64,000 bases of DNA from Isoetes taiwanensis. Lineage: Eukaryota; Streptophyta; Lycopodiopsida; Isoetales; Isoetaceae. A program made the translations under genes and the position numbers. Positions 45,030 through 56,564 of the stretch are shown here, one piece after another. The DNA lies in assembly GCA_021234155.1 (NCBI GenBank), contig JAJEKV010000105.1:2546968-2610967 (forward strand), read 5' to 3'. The notes under the pieces are model-generated. The model was given only the letters and a program-made list of their open reading frames with translations. It was not told the origin of the DNA and searched no databases. The first letter of the stretch is position 1. Each line of letters opens with the position of its first letter.

Positions 45030-45902
45030 TGCAGGAAGAGCGAGTAGTGGCCTATGACTCTCGGAAGATGAACGACGCCGAAACGCGCTACCCGACTCAT
45101 GATCAAGAGTTGCTTGCAGTTGTCAGAGCACTAAGAATTTGGAGGCACTACCTGTTGGGGAGGAAGTTCCAGTTGGACACAGACCATCAGAGTCTCCAAT
45201 ACGTGTTCACGTAACCACATCTCAACCTGAGGCAACGAAGATGGATGGAGTTCCTCGAAGAATATGACTTTGATATAGTTTATAAGCCGGGGAAGCTCAA
45301 TGTGGTAGCAGATGCGCTGCACTGCAATGCAATTTCGATGCTCACCAGCGATTTCGGAAAGAAGATCGAAGAAACCTTGCCGACAGATGCAGACTTCAAG
45401 GAAGTGTGGGCGAGCTTGTGCAAAGAGACAAGAACAGATAAGGAGAGGGACGCCTTCAAAACTTTTAAGAAGGAAGGTAACCTTTTGTACCATAAGAACA
45501 AGTTGTGTGTGTCTGAATCATCAGGGGCGAGGAAGTTGATTCTCCACGACACCCACAACAGTCCAATAGCTGGCCACGCAGGTTTTATGAAGACATATTT
45601 CAAAGTGCGCAGCAGCTATTATTGCCAGGGATGAAGAAGCAGATAGCTCGCTACATCAAGGAATGTCAGCTGTGTCAGCAGACGAAGGCAGAGCAACTTC
45701 GAATCCCAGGAGCATTGGAACCTTTAGCGGTGCCGAACGCTAAGTGGGAGGTCATCAGTATGGACTTCATAACAGGGCTCCCGAGGACAGTAAGAGGGAA
45801 AGATGCCTTGATGGTTGTGGTCGACAAGTTGTCGAAGATGGCACACTTCGTGCCTTGCAGGACTACCGACACAGCCATGGATACAGCGAAGCTCTTCACC
45901 AA
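44987..45902 (+). pseudogene. Ty3/gypsy RNase H and truncated integrase
   Basis: RNase [51 protein letters not shown], then TAA at 45,212 where a Gln is usual before PHLNLRQRRW. The frame continues to about 45,620 through the spacer (EFLEEYDFDIVYKPGKLNVV). A frameshift near 45,620 leads to integrase: zinc motif ECQLCQQTKAE and core MDFITGLPRTVRGKDALMVV. It ends at DTAKLFTN (45,902), where LTR 2 begins, before the second catalytic Asp. Confidence 0.9.
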
Positions 45903-47442
45903 TGTGACGTTCCAGCACAGTATACGATCCCAGGACGTATACTGTATTGCCTCGTCACGCGTACACGCCATCCCGACTGACGTGTACGCTGACGTGTAGC
46001 CAAGCAGGTAGCGCCCTAGGGGGCAACTTGCAAGGTGTGTGCATTTATTTATGTGCACATTTACCCATGTGCACATTTATCTAAGTGTACACACTTATCC
46101 ATGTGGACACTTTATGCCGCTTAGTTATTAAAGGCAAGTGGGCCACACCCAATTATCCCACATGCTTAAAGGGATAATGGGAAACCCTAGCCCTAACCCT
46201 TTGTCGGGCTCTGTTTTACTTGCTCCAGGAGTCAAACCCGCATCCCAGACTCTGTCTGAGCGAACAACTCGTTAGTTTCCCTTTCTAGCTTCATCTTCTA
46301 GCAGTTCAGCAGGATGGTCGAGTTTAGAACAGGAGGAGCTAGCCAAGGATCAGGTATTTTGTCAATTTAATAGCCTAAACCGTCTCCCAGTCATTGAATC
46401 AGTAGGTTTAGCCTATTAAATTGCCCATAGCAGCCATCTAGATCCCCAGATATCGAGCCCTAACTAAAGAACCTAACTCTGTGATTTAGATTAGATCTTG
46501 TTCTTTAGTTCTTCTGTGATATGTATGATGATGTATCTCTGTGGACTCATTGTATTGGGAAGGGGGGTAGAGACCTTAAAGCCTGGTAGTTGATGCTCCT
46601 AGCTAGCCTCTTTATCACACTGTAAATTCGGCCTGTGTACAAGAACCACACCTGGTTGTGGGTGAAGGGGGCAGACTGGCTGATAAGGAGGTTCGTGTCC
46701 TGACTCTTGAACGATCCCTCTGGTGTGTAAGGCCTACCGGGGATCATTGTGGACTAGGTCTGATGGCTTGCCACTGAGTGTGGGTAAGGCATGGGCTCGA
46801 CACCCGTGGAGTGATGCGTCACTCTCCATTGGGTTCAAGTCGAATAAGGGCGGTGGCCCTCTAGTCACCTTGAGTCAGCATGTAGATCTCTGGAGGGAGT
46901 GATCCCTACCTGCCCCATCGGAACTGGGGAGATGCAACCCAGGAATAGCCCCTTTGGCTATGCATCCGGCGGGCTACAGTCAGGTCCCAACACTCTTCAA
47001 CCTACTCTGCAAAGTATGCACAGGAGGGGCAGATGGAGTGGACTACCCTAAGCCATGTTCTTATGCCAGCCAAATCCATTGCCATGAATTCTGTCTGCAA
47101 TGACCTCTGGAGACCCAAGCTTGTCAGTCCATCCCTGTGTCTGAGCCTTGGGTAGGATCCCCTATGTGATGTGCTGATCTTTGTCTATGCAGATATGTGG
47201 TGAACCATCCTTCGTGATGGTCATATGATGTTGATGTATGAACTACTGACATGTATATTACGCTTCCGCAGCTAGGTAGGCCCTGAGAGAGACAGGGTAA
47301 ATGACCCCTTCATTCTTCCCACTGGAACTCTTCAAGGTTGCAGTGATACGTGGAGGGCCCTATATTAGCATGGAGTTGGTATGAAGGATGAACTCCTGTT
47401 TGTATACAGTGAGTGCACCGTATATGAGTAGGGGACGTCACG
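45903..47442 (+). repeat. 5' LTR of element 2
   Basis: Starts TGTGACGTTCCAGCACAG and ends GGGGACGTCACG. It is colinear with the LTR at 19,177-20,730 but lacks about 60 bp after ccctaaccctttgtc (near 46,204), the region that holds the TATA-like sequence in the other copies. It shares the aggtagc insertion with the LTR at 55,308, so those two are the pair. Confidence 0.87.
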
Positions 47443-47457
47443 GTGGTATCAGAGCAA
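47443..47457 (+). other. Primer-binding site of element 2
   Basis: gtggtatcagagcaat follows the LTR end, as in element 1. Confidence 0.85.
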
Positions 47458-47649
47458 TGTTCTTGGAGACCAAGAGCAAAGCACTGGCCATGCTCCTAGT
47501 AGTACTAACTTGATAGGATCCTCAAACCTCAAAAAAGTGGGAAGATTTTTTCTCATTTTTTGTAGTATATGCTAAGCTAGTAACAATTAGGCGAATTGGA
47601 ACATAAAAAGACTAAAAACAGTGAGCCAAATCTTTCTAAGGCAAGAAGG

Positions 47650-47714
47650 TCTCACACGTCGCGCCAGAGCAAAAACCAAGACTCCAGGTTTTGCCCTGGG
47701 CGCAACGTGCGAGA
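47650..47714 (+). repeat. Hairpin HP1' of element 2
   Basis: tctcacacgtcgcgccagag pairs with ccctgggcgcaacgtgcgaga around an inner aaaaccaag...aggtttt region. It is the counterpart of HP1 with changed stem bases. Confidence 0.72.
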
Positions 47715-47829
47715 CATTAGGCCCTAATCACCTTAATACTTGATGAATTTTAAAAGGGTAAGACGCTAGAGCGAGTTTTAAGGTCAGAATTAGTTAGATT
47801 TGTATATTAGACCCAAGAAGTGTACGAGC

Positions 47830-48022
47830 AGATAGAGCGAGAGACACAGGAAGAGGAGAGGACAGAACGAGAGCAGGAGACCAAGGTTCAAGAAGCAGCA
47901 GAGCAGAAGCTGGTCCAACATTTTGAAGATGCAACAGCATGCACGGTACACGCAAAAAAAGGGTAACCTTAATGAAGAAAGATATGCACTTGGCCAGTCA
48001 TATCAAAGGAGAGCCTTATTAA
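47830..48022 (+). pseudogene. Remnant of the histone H3-like ORF in element 2
   Basis: The frame first reads a Glu/Arg/Gln-rich stretch (EQIERETQEEERTERE), matching the charged linker of the element 1 protein. From 47,889 it jumps to the histone fold: QEAAEQKLVQHFEDATACTV, then HAK. A one-base insertion in an A run (47,954-47,960) shifts the frame, after which RVTLMKKDMHLASHIKGEPY and TAA (48,020-48,022) follow. The N-terminal tail, most of the linker, alphaN and alpha1 are deleted. Compared with element 1 the retained part is about 85-90% identical in protein by eye. Confidence 0.85.
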
Positions 48023-48163
48023 TTTTGTAAATGATAAAATTTGTTTAATACAAAGTGTTTTCGAGTAGATTATGTGTATAAATGTACTTAACTAAGTTGA
48101 ATTAGCAAGTAATGGCTTTTGTTTCAGTCAAATTGGACATTTTTAGAGCAAGTAGTGAGGATG

Positions 48164-48228
48164 TCTCATACGTCGCGCCAGGAGCAAAACCAAGACTCTA
48201 GGTTTTGACCTGGGCGCATCGTGTGAGA
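48164..48228 (+). repeat. Hairpin HP2' of element 2
   Basis: tctcatacgtcgcgccagga pairs with cctgggcgcatcgtgtgaga. Same position relative to the H3 stop codon as HP3 of element 1. Confidence 0.72.
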
Positions 48229-48375
48229 CCTTCATACCTAGACCATGTCCAAACTAGACCAAAACACCTCCAAATCGACCAAGTAAGGGGTCCATTCTGC
48301 CTACTCAATGAGACTAGCATAATTTGACCCTTAGATCACCCAAATTGGACAAGTTTGACCAAGATAGGGCAGATG

Positions 48376-48440
48376 TCTCACACGTCGCGCCAGGAGCAAA
48401 ACCAAGACTCCAAGTTTTGACCTGGGCGCAATGTGTGAGA
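48376..48440 (+). repeat. Hairpin HP3' of element 2
   Basis: tctcacacgtcgcgccagga pairs with cctgggcgcaatgtgtgaga. Counterpart of HP4 of element 1. Confidence 0.72.
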
Positions 48441-49300
48441 CCTCCAAACTTTGAACCTCCATAACTTGAGCTACAGAGCTCCAAATTGCCTGAAATTTGT
48501 TGCAATAGGACCGTTAGACAGCCTAGAATCCAAACTCCAGCTCAAAATGATCAAAATTGCTCAAACCCTTGAATTGTTTTTCCAAACTGTGGTTTGTTTG
48601 TAAATAGAAGCATAACCCATTAGTACCTCACAAGTATTGCTCTCGGCTCAAAGCTGATGCCTTACTCATAGATAGAAGTGCTCAAGAACACCCCTTTGTT
48701 ATAGTCATCTAGACCTCAGCATAGCAACCCAAGTCCAACTGTTGGAACATCACCTCTGCTCATGCCAAAGGCATAAACCTTGACCTAATTCTGTGTCCTT
48801 CTAATAGAGTTTGACTTATACAGCCGCCACATTGACACTCCCTATTGCCAGGATACCTTGAAAGGAGCTAGAGTCTAGAGCTGCCCAAGTCACTCCATGT
48901 GTAGAGATTGGACTCCCCCAAACCAACTTTGCTAGGACCTTAGAGTATGCCTCAAACATCATGGAGGTTTTGCAAAACAACCCTCATTTCATGCCATACC
49001 ACACATCCTAATGTCCATAGACTTGGAGATTATAGATATGTCTCCAGTAATGCTGCTCGAGCCATCTTGCTTGCTTATAGAGCCCAGAATGTTATAGGAG
49101 AGCCCTTCAAGTAGACCCTTAGACTCTAGAATATACGAGCATTGCTTTCGAAGTACAGGGCCAGAGCCACAGAAGAGCTAGAGGCGCAACTTCTTGAAGA
49201 CATCGAGGACCCAGCCGATGTACAGACAGATAAGGAGAGGAGACCGAAAAGACAGACCCAAGAGAGGGAAGCACAACGACAAACACCTCAACCGATAAAC
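48441..49300 (+). pseudogene. ORF2 remnant of element 2
   Basis: Near 49,034-49,108 a frame reads RYVSSNAARAILLAYRAQNV, matching YFSYSAALAIFLSHRAQNPI of element 1 ORF2 (about 23,750-23,815). The rest is broken. An acidic stretch (LEDIEDPADVQTDKERRP) near 49,185-49,245 matches the acidic C-terminal position of ORF2. Confidence 0.55.
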
Positions 49301-49826
49301 GAGTAGAACAGGACACCACTGGCCTAGCATCAATCTTCATCAAATAGGAAGAATATTTGGTAACCAACGGCATCAAGAATCTTCTAGATGTCAACCTCCC
49401 GGCTACCACGTCCATGAGCTCACATCAGAAAGAGGATCTCGACGCCGTCACCAACTCGACGCACATGAGTTTCAAATGGAAGAACGCAAGGCAACAAAAT
49501 ACAGGTGCAGGAAGACGTTAGACATCGATGTCACATTAGCATCACGAGCTAGGGCCAGAGGGCATAATCTTCCATCGAGGAGAGAAGTCATGGCGACACA
49601 GGAGCGTATAGAAGCCGAAGGGAAGACCACCACGACCTTGTAGCCCAGCAGCTCAAGCGATGTCATGCAACGTCAACAAAAGGAGCAACCAAGCTAGGTA
49701 ACCACAAAGCACTTAAGGCTGACCAGGACGAGTTTCCAGCTCCCTTGCACCAGCAGGAGAACTTTCATCGGTTCCAAAAAGTAGGAGACCATGAGGTGGA
49801 GGAGACGCATATCAGGAAGGAACATC

Positions 49827-49952
49827 TCCGACTTGAAGGCCTATATCAGCATTAGGGGTAAGATCAAGGAGGAGAATATTCTGCTCGAACAAGAATTCCG
49901 GATCCAGAAACACCTAGAAACCAAAGGAAGGACGACTTTACTATGTCAGCCA
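49827..49952 (+). pseudogene. ORF3 remnant of element 2
   Basis: The frame SDLKAYISIRGKIKEENILL followed by EQEFRIQ aligns with SDIQAYSSIRQMMEARDLPS of element 1 ORF3 (from about 24,268), sharing spacing and about 40% residues by eye. It lies in a larger open frame (49,791-50,342) that has no other recognised match. Confidence 0.55.
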
Positions 49953-52900
49953 AGGAGTGCGAGACTCGAATGGATAGGACCCAAAGGACAGAGGAGACGA
50001 CCTAGCCAGCAGGTACAAATCACGCAAAAGCGACCAGAAGGAGCTATGGTAGGTGCAATAGAGATGACCACACTTCCAGGCACAGGAGAAGCACCTCGGA
50101 ATGAAGCAAAGCCCAAGCAACAGGAGTCGCACTCAGAAATTCAACCTGCGGAGGAATGGCAATGCCTGCCTACCGACCATGATCTCAGAGCTTCGAAGAC
50201 ATTCAAGCATGCCCGACTGCAACAGCCAGGTGATTCTACTCAAGCGATCAATGGCACCGCACATCGACAACCTTGCAACGATACACCGCATGTAGGGACG
50301 TTGAGCGGTCACCGCATTCCTTACGACGGACATACACATTAAGGAGGAGCATCTTTTTCAAGGGATCACATCGACGAACACTCTTCAAGGTGACGAGCTC
50401 GGATCAGGCATGAAGCTCAACAATAGTAGCAGCATCTCAAGGAATCCCGGAGTCAACCAGAACGAAGAAGATGCAGCAAAACCGAAGAATTAAACGCGAT
50501 AGGAGGAGGGGAAACCCTAAAAGAGTATAAACATTTAAGTAGATCTTCGTAGTTGTTTTGGAAAAGTGGATGAATTAAAATCCCAATGTAAATGCGTATA
50601 TGTCTATTGTATGTCTCGGGTGTTCACATATATAGTGGAGAAACATGAGTTTAGAGTCATGTTTTACGGATTTAGCGCTTAGATCAGGAAGCTCCTTCAC
50701 TTCGACTACCAAATGAGGAAGCAAGGAAGCACAACTATAGCCCAAGATCAAAATGGAAGAGCAAGTACGAGGGAGAAACTACCAGAGCCCAAGCAAACCT
50801 TCGACTCCAAACACTTCGGGAAGTGCCCTCAAGTAGAAGACCGCTCGTCCACCCAATGTCAGAATAAGAGACAACACCGGTCATGTCAAGATCATCAGCG
50901 CTGCACCAGGACATCGTCAGGGCGCAACACTACCTCTTGTGGCAGCGGCAACACTTGACAAACTTATGACACGAGTGGCCTCAACAATAGAAGGAGGAAC
51001 AACCCGACATCAACGAGCCAACTAAAAAGGCAACATCTCGACGACCATAATTCCACCTTGTGGTAATATAGGGTGATGCGCTATGACATGTGTATTAGAT
51101 GGAGATGCACTTACGAAAGGCACCGTGACGAGGAGATATGCCTTCAACAACTAGGTGATGGCTTCGTCAGACTCCTACCAGTATTTAGAAGAGAAGAAGC
51201 CGATCGTATCTCCGACATGTGGCACATCAAATGCCCAAGGTAGAAGCATTCGACACCTTAACGACAAAGATAGCAACTGAAGCACCTTCGGCAAAAAGAG
51301 AGTTCAAGATAATAGCCAGGCTATTCAACGACAAGAGTATATCTAAGGCAGGTACTTCTTCAACTCAAGGGTCAAGCTGCGCAGATATAAGGATCCATCA
51401 TCCCGACAACATAGCCAGCAGGGAGGAGAGCCATGATGCTTTACTTGCCAGAGAGACCGACATGCATAGAGGGACAAAGGTCAGGAACTGAAAGTTGGAG
51501 AAGTGCTAGCAACCGACTTCTTCCACGAGCTCCCTAGAGGCAACAGGAGGATCAAAACTGACGAGCACAATCAAAGCCACCGGAGGGTACCTCAAGACAA
51601 GAAGACGGCATAGCACTGTAGAACATGACAACATCCAAGCCATGTGATCGAAGGGATCAAACAAGTAAGATTGGAAGCTCGAGGGAGAAGCAACTAGGCG
51701 AGCCGAGCCGATGACTTGCACGCGGACTTGCATGCAACTTGGTGAACCCAAGGATCGATGATTCAAAGAACAACTGCAGAAGAGAAAAACTCCAGAGGAA
51801 TATAGCCAAAGGAATCGCGCACAGCCTCAAGAGACGCCTCCAAATAGCTTCAAGTATCATGAAGGGGGGAACAATTACCCCCCGAGAACAGGATCAAGAA
51901 GCAGACCGAAATGTCGAAGCATCAACGACCAGCACACCTTTAGTTAGAATGTGATGCAAAGCGTGTTGTGCCATAGCCGACAAACCACGGAGGGCCCAAC
52001 TATATCAACAGGTTACCCCAGAGTACGAGCTGACGTACAAATAGGAGGATATAGATCGTCAACACCATTGCACCGGGAGGAACACCGATGACATTGCCAA
52101 GGAGTAGGTGTGCAACTCGAAGGGAGGCACAAGGGGGACCTAATAGCTCTAGTAGTAATTGTAATTATGTAAGTTATATGCTTTGCATATATAGTTCCCT
52201 TGTTATTCCTTCCCTCCCATAGCGTAACAGATCAAAGGAAGAGATGTCAGGCAATTTGCAGGGGTGAAGCAATCAACATCGTCAACACTCTTCGGGCAAC
52301 ACGATAACGACAAGAGGACTTGACGCATGAGACGTCGATGGAGTCGAAGAAACAATATCGGATACAGAGTCGTCCTTTAGCTGCCAAGACAAAGAGTTCT
52401 CTTTCAACGGCGCCACCTTCAGGCTTTTGAAAAGCAGCATGGAAGATTCAAGTGATCAACTACGCCATCAAAGCCTCCAGCCTCTACATCAAAGAGGAGC
52501 CACCGTCAAGGAGACTGAAGTATCGAGCGACTCGGAAGAACGTTACCTTACTGCTTCAAGCAAGCAACGAGTGGATGAGCTTCTAGCAAGCTCGAGGATC
52601 TAAGGCCATGGGGCCTAGTAGGTTAAATGTATGGACGGTAACATCCATATTGGGATTAGAAGGCATTTCCAGATATTCTCGCTGAAAGGATTGCCCCAAT
52701 ATTGAGCTACGCGTCAAGTATTGGGAAGGAAACGCATAGGAGTAACTAAAATTATACACGATTGTTAACAGACATCCAACATATTGAAACCACTTGGCGA
52801 GATTGATCACCTCGCTAAGAAGGAATCATTACTAGGATAATTGTCGACCATGTATAAATCTACTACCTCCAAAAGAATAATCCAACCGAAAGAAAAGAAG

Positions 52901-54240
52901 TAATCTAGCAAGTCCGGCCAACTTGTTACGATGACATCAATTCGATTGGTAGGAATATTCCAAGAGTTTAAATAACTAAGAAAGGGGGAATCTCTAGAAT
53001 ATAAAAGAATAGTACATGCAAGGTACATCTAAAATAAGAATTATAGTAATCAAATAGTCTTTTGAGACAAAAGGAATTGTCATGATGATAAAACCTTGAT
53101 GGTTTAGAATCGTTCTAACTAAGTAGGTAACCCATAACTATATTGAAATAAATGACAACATAATATGTGCATCCATCTTAGATGGTTATATATGCTAGCT
53201 AAGGCTAGTAAATTAATGCGCTAAGTAAGAAGCATATAACCTCTTAAGGGGAGAGAATAGATATGACATTGTGTACAACGTCATTGAAGGGGTGCAGGAC
53301 CATTTTCTTTTCGAAGAAAGTGGGAGGGCTCAATCTTATGATTGAACGTACTTGCATCGAATTGACCGACCCGTAGAATAGAGTTCACTCTGGCAATGGC
53401 CGAAGCGAATGAACAGGAGGCCTTCAACGTGCGAGACTGACGTGATAGCTAACTACACCAATGAAGTGGAGCAAAAATATGGGAGCAATGCAACGATAAA
53501 GTCATCTCCAAATTACCCCACGCCGGCTCAATGGGTGGATGCGTCCTAGCCTTAGGTAAGGTGTGCCCATGTATAATAAGCTTTAAGGTGTCTTATTGAT
53601 AAGTTAAATATAGATCCTAATAACTGCATAGAAGTTGCCGTACGTATATGTATCATAGAGAAATAAGTTAAATAACAACGATAATGTGAGGTAGCATGTT
53701 AATTAATCCTTCGCAAGGATGCAATTCCTTCCAAGGTTAGCTACATGACCTCGGGGTCCTTATAAATATAAATAGAAAATCGAATTCAGATATACTTAAG
53801 TGCATCTTAGGGATATACTTCCAAGGGTAATGCAGGACCCAAGGAAGAGAATAAGAAGCACATCTAATTCTTGTGTATGATAATTAAAACTTTGTCTATG
53901 TAACAATAGGTCTAAATCAGGGTTATTGTTTAAATAATCGCGATCTAAAAGTCGTTAAATATTGTAAAGCTTAGAGTAAATATAATTGTACTATCGGAAG
54001 TAATGTATCCGATACTATGATAATGTTAATTTATAAATATTACCTTAGGGTAATTATGTTAATCGCATGCATTAAAGGAGCCAACAGAAATCATGCAGGT
54101 TTCAAGTTAATCTACGCATGCAGCCTATGCTAGGTATGGGTTGCATGCGTATTTACCGATGATGGGACCACTACGGTGATCTCTAGGACGTGGTGTAATG
54201 TCATTGTAAACATGACCGCGGTCTTGCTTGGATGAGTAGG
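49953..54240. other. Unassigned interior of element 2
   Basis: No pol, gag or host gene domain is recognised. From 49,950 to about 52,130 the + strand is purine-rich with many short frames, as in a strongly decayed coding region. From 52,160 on it is AT-rich. A separate nested insertion cannot be excluded. Confidence 0.45.
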
Positions 54241-54255
54241 AAGGTAGATTAAAAA

Positions 54256-54282
54256 GTCTACTTCCGTCCCACGGAAGTAGAC
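54256..54282 (+). repeat. Perfect 12-bp stem hairpin
   Basis: gtctacttccgt and acggaagtagac are exact reverse complements separated by ccc. It lies about 1 kb before the polypurine tract. A terminator, packaging or small-RNA role is possible; only the pairing is seen. Confidence 0.8.
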
Positions 54283-54758
54283 GACCTCGAGAGATAAGAG
54301 GTCATTCAGGAATGCATTGATAGAAAAGCACCTCTAGTCAATGCATACGGGGAGGACCCTATCCTTCACGCCCAAATACGGGAAGGACCCTATCCTCCAC
54401 GTCTTAGGCAATTAAAGGTGTAGGCATGAGCGGCATATAGGCATTATAGGGCACTGTCTCCACGGCCACGATGGAAGAAGCATCCTCTTCCTACGCCGGG
54501 AGATTAGTCATGCATTCATGTAGATAGATGGGGTGGTTCCCTTATAACCAACTTTACATTAATATTCTAGCGTGGTCTGAATCCAGGAGGCCAATGAGAA
54601 CGAAGAACCGGCGGGGAGTCGCATCACGAGCACTTGTATAGATAGTTCTAGAGTAGTTGTGATTTCTACCATTGAAACTAATCGCTTAAATCTTGTGTAA
54701 GATAGTAAGTATGTAATTATAGATATTGTAAAATTAATGCAGGATTTCAAGGTGCAAA

Positions 54759-55168
54759 GACTTGCGACACAAATTTTGTTATAATGTGTTGCAAGGGATG
54801 AAGAGTACCTTGGAAGTGTAAATTTTGTATATGAAATTGTTAAATCTTGATAAACTTAAATGTCGTATTAAGTAAGGCTAATAAGTACCTTGCTTTAATA
54901 GAGTTATAAATTGATAAGTTATTGGAATAATGTAATGTCCTAGTAATGTTTTAAAAATATTGGAGGGCAAGGAGGTCGAGCTACGAAGACTTGCAACACA
55001 AATTTTGTTGGAATGTGTTGCAAGGAATGAAGAGTACCTCGAAAAATAAATGTATATAAACTTGTTAAATTCTGATATTGTGATAAGGAGACTAATAAGT
55101 ACCTTGTTTTAATGAAATTACGAATTGATAAGTTACTTGATAATGTAATGACGTAATAATGTTTTAAT
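54759..55168 (+). repeat. Two-copy direct repeat, 229-bp period
   Basis: gacttgc(g/a)acacaaattttgtt and atgaagagtacct occur at 54,759 and again at 54,988, with the following taagtaccttg(c/t)tttaat and gaattgataagtta-like segments also repeated. Differences are frequent. Each copy includes a small stem gcaacaca...tgtgttgc. Confidence 0.75.
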
Positions 55169-55294
55169 ATTACTTTAAGGTAATCCTAATAATTGTGTAA
55201 GTATAATAATAATAAATTGTATGCATCAAGTTGATTGTAGGTTAAGAAGATTCTAAGGTGGGGAGACCCACGATGCTACGGACAGCATCATTTC

Positions 55295-55307
55295 AAGGTG
55301 GGGAGAA
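55295..55307 (+). other. Polypurine tract of element 2
   Basis: aaggtggggagaa directly precedes the LTR start TGTGACGTTCC at 55,308. Confidence 0.75.
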
Positions 55308-55689
55308 TGTGACGTTCCAGCACAGTATACGGTCCTAGGACGTATACTGTACTACCTCGTCACGCGTACACGCCACCCCGACTGACGTGTACGCCGACGT
55401 GTAGCCAAGCAGGTAGCACCCTAGGGGGCAACTTGTATTTATGTGCACATTTACCCATGTGCACATTTATCTAAGTGTACACACTTACCCATGTGGACAC
55501 TTTATGCCACTTAGTTATTAAAGGCAAGTGGGCCACACCCAATTATCCCACATGCTTAAAGGGATAATGGGAAACCCTAGCCCTAACCCTTTGTCTATTT
55601 AGGTAAGAGAAAACCTAACTTGCCATTTTTCGTTCATAGCATTTTAGGGCTCTGTTTTACTTGCTCCAGGAGTCAAACCCGCATCCCAG
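55308..55689 (+). repeat. 3' LTR of element 2, truncated by the LINE
   Basis: Matches the first part of LTR 45,903-47,442 up to gcatcccag (55,681-55,689), then sequence diverges abruptly into the LINE. It keeps the region deleted from the 5' LTR (tctatttaggtaagagaaaa) but has its own small deletion near 55,436. Confidence 0.87.
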
Positions 55690-55926
55690 GCCGAGTGACC
55701 TTGAAGCCATCTGATTGAAAAAAGTGCAGAGTGGGGCGCTCGTTTACTAAGGCGCTTGTTTACTAAGGTGCTTGGGGTTTAGGCCATGCCAGTTCCTCGT
55801 TGCCACATCCAAGCTGATCATCTCTCCTCGATGTCTCACTGATTCGGTCGGCTGAAGGGGTGCTGCTGGTTTCTCTGGCTAGCCCTGGTAAGGGCAAGCC
55901 TAATATTCCCCTTCCCTAGCTGCTAC

Positions 55927-56247
55927 ATGGGCCTTCCCCTTACGCCTCTGCTGCAGCCCAGAAAGCCGAAGCAAGCCAGACTTTTCATCATTATTATTCA
56001 CGAAGATCATTACCTCTGTGGCTGGCTCGAAGGCCCCATTATTGAGCTCTGGGAAGCTCTTTTTGAAGAACAAATATTTCCGGATCACTTCTTTATAGGA
56101 GAAGCTGAGGTAACCCCCGACAACCCTATTGAACTGGTTGAAAGCTGGCTGGGGGATTATGTGGGCGACAGAGACGCTCCTCCTATTGGGATCTTTGATA
56201 TATTCAGTGAGTGGGCTGTAGGCAAGATTCGGGTCAAGGTCTACTAA
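55927..56247 (+). CDS. LINE small ORF A, repeated-motif protein
   Basis: 106 residues from ATG 55,927. A basic N-terminus precedes RLFIIIIHEDHYLCGWLEGP, then ELWEALFEEQIFPDHFF and an acidic tail ending IRVKVY. The phrase F/L-CGWLEG....LW..L......FPDHF recurs in ORF B and, weaker, in ORF C. I know no family with this motif. No transmembrane segment is convincing apart from the short IIII stretch. Confidence 0.6.
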   Translation: MGLPLTPLLQPRKPKQARLFIIIIHEDHYLCGWLEGPIIELWEALFEEQIFPDHFFIGEAEVTPDNPIELVESWLGDYVGDRDAPPIGIFDIFSEWAVGKIRVKVY

Positions 56248-56564
56248 ATCTATCAGCTGCCTTGGCAATTATTCAACTCTCTGATCATTCTGAATGATGG
56301 GATTGCTGCAACTGTCTCTTTTTCAGTCACTTCCTTATTTTTAGTCTTCACGTCACACATGCCGGCCTGTCTCTCTGTTACATGCAAACCTGCATGAAAC
56401 TGTTCGCAATCCTCTTAATCCTTCTTTTTTTGTCTTCACAATCAACCACGCTCAGCTACTCAGCCTTCTCTCCAATGATGACCTAGGCAATCTATTGCTC
56501 CAATTTATTGCTTCCCTTCAGTACCGTCCTCTGAAATGAGTGCTCCCTTTCCTGCTGCCTTCAA
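56248..56564. other. Spacer between small ORFs A and B
   Basis: Pyrimidine-rich sequence with no intact frame. Frames read fragments such as LFAILLILLFLSSQ, which may be decayed coding sequence. Confidence 0.4.

Larger units (their letters stand above)
45903..55689 (+). mobile_element. Element 2: older copy of the histone H3-carrying LTR family
   Basis: 5' LTR 45,903-47,442, primer site 47,443, three hairpins, a truncated H3-like ORF (47,830-48,022), ORF2 and ORF3 remnants near 49,030 and 49,830, a long non-coding interior, a polypurine tract at 55,295-55,307 and the start of a 3' LTR (55,308-55,689). It sits inside the gypsy integrase and is itself cut by a LINE. No pol domain was found over nearly 8 kb of interior, as in element 1. 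Confidence 0.8.

Noticed and set aside
19177-47442. One giant element bounded by the LTRs at 19,177 and 45,903
   Set aside because: Both LTRs are followed by primer-binding sites, and the one at 45,903 is preceded by gypsy integrase rather than a polypurine tract. Shared indels pair it with the LTR at 55,308 instead.
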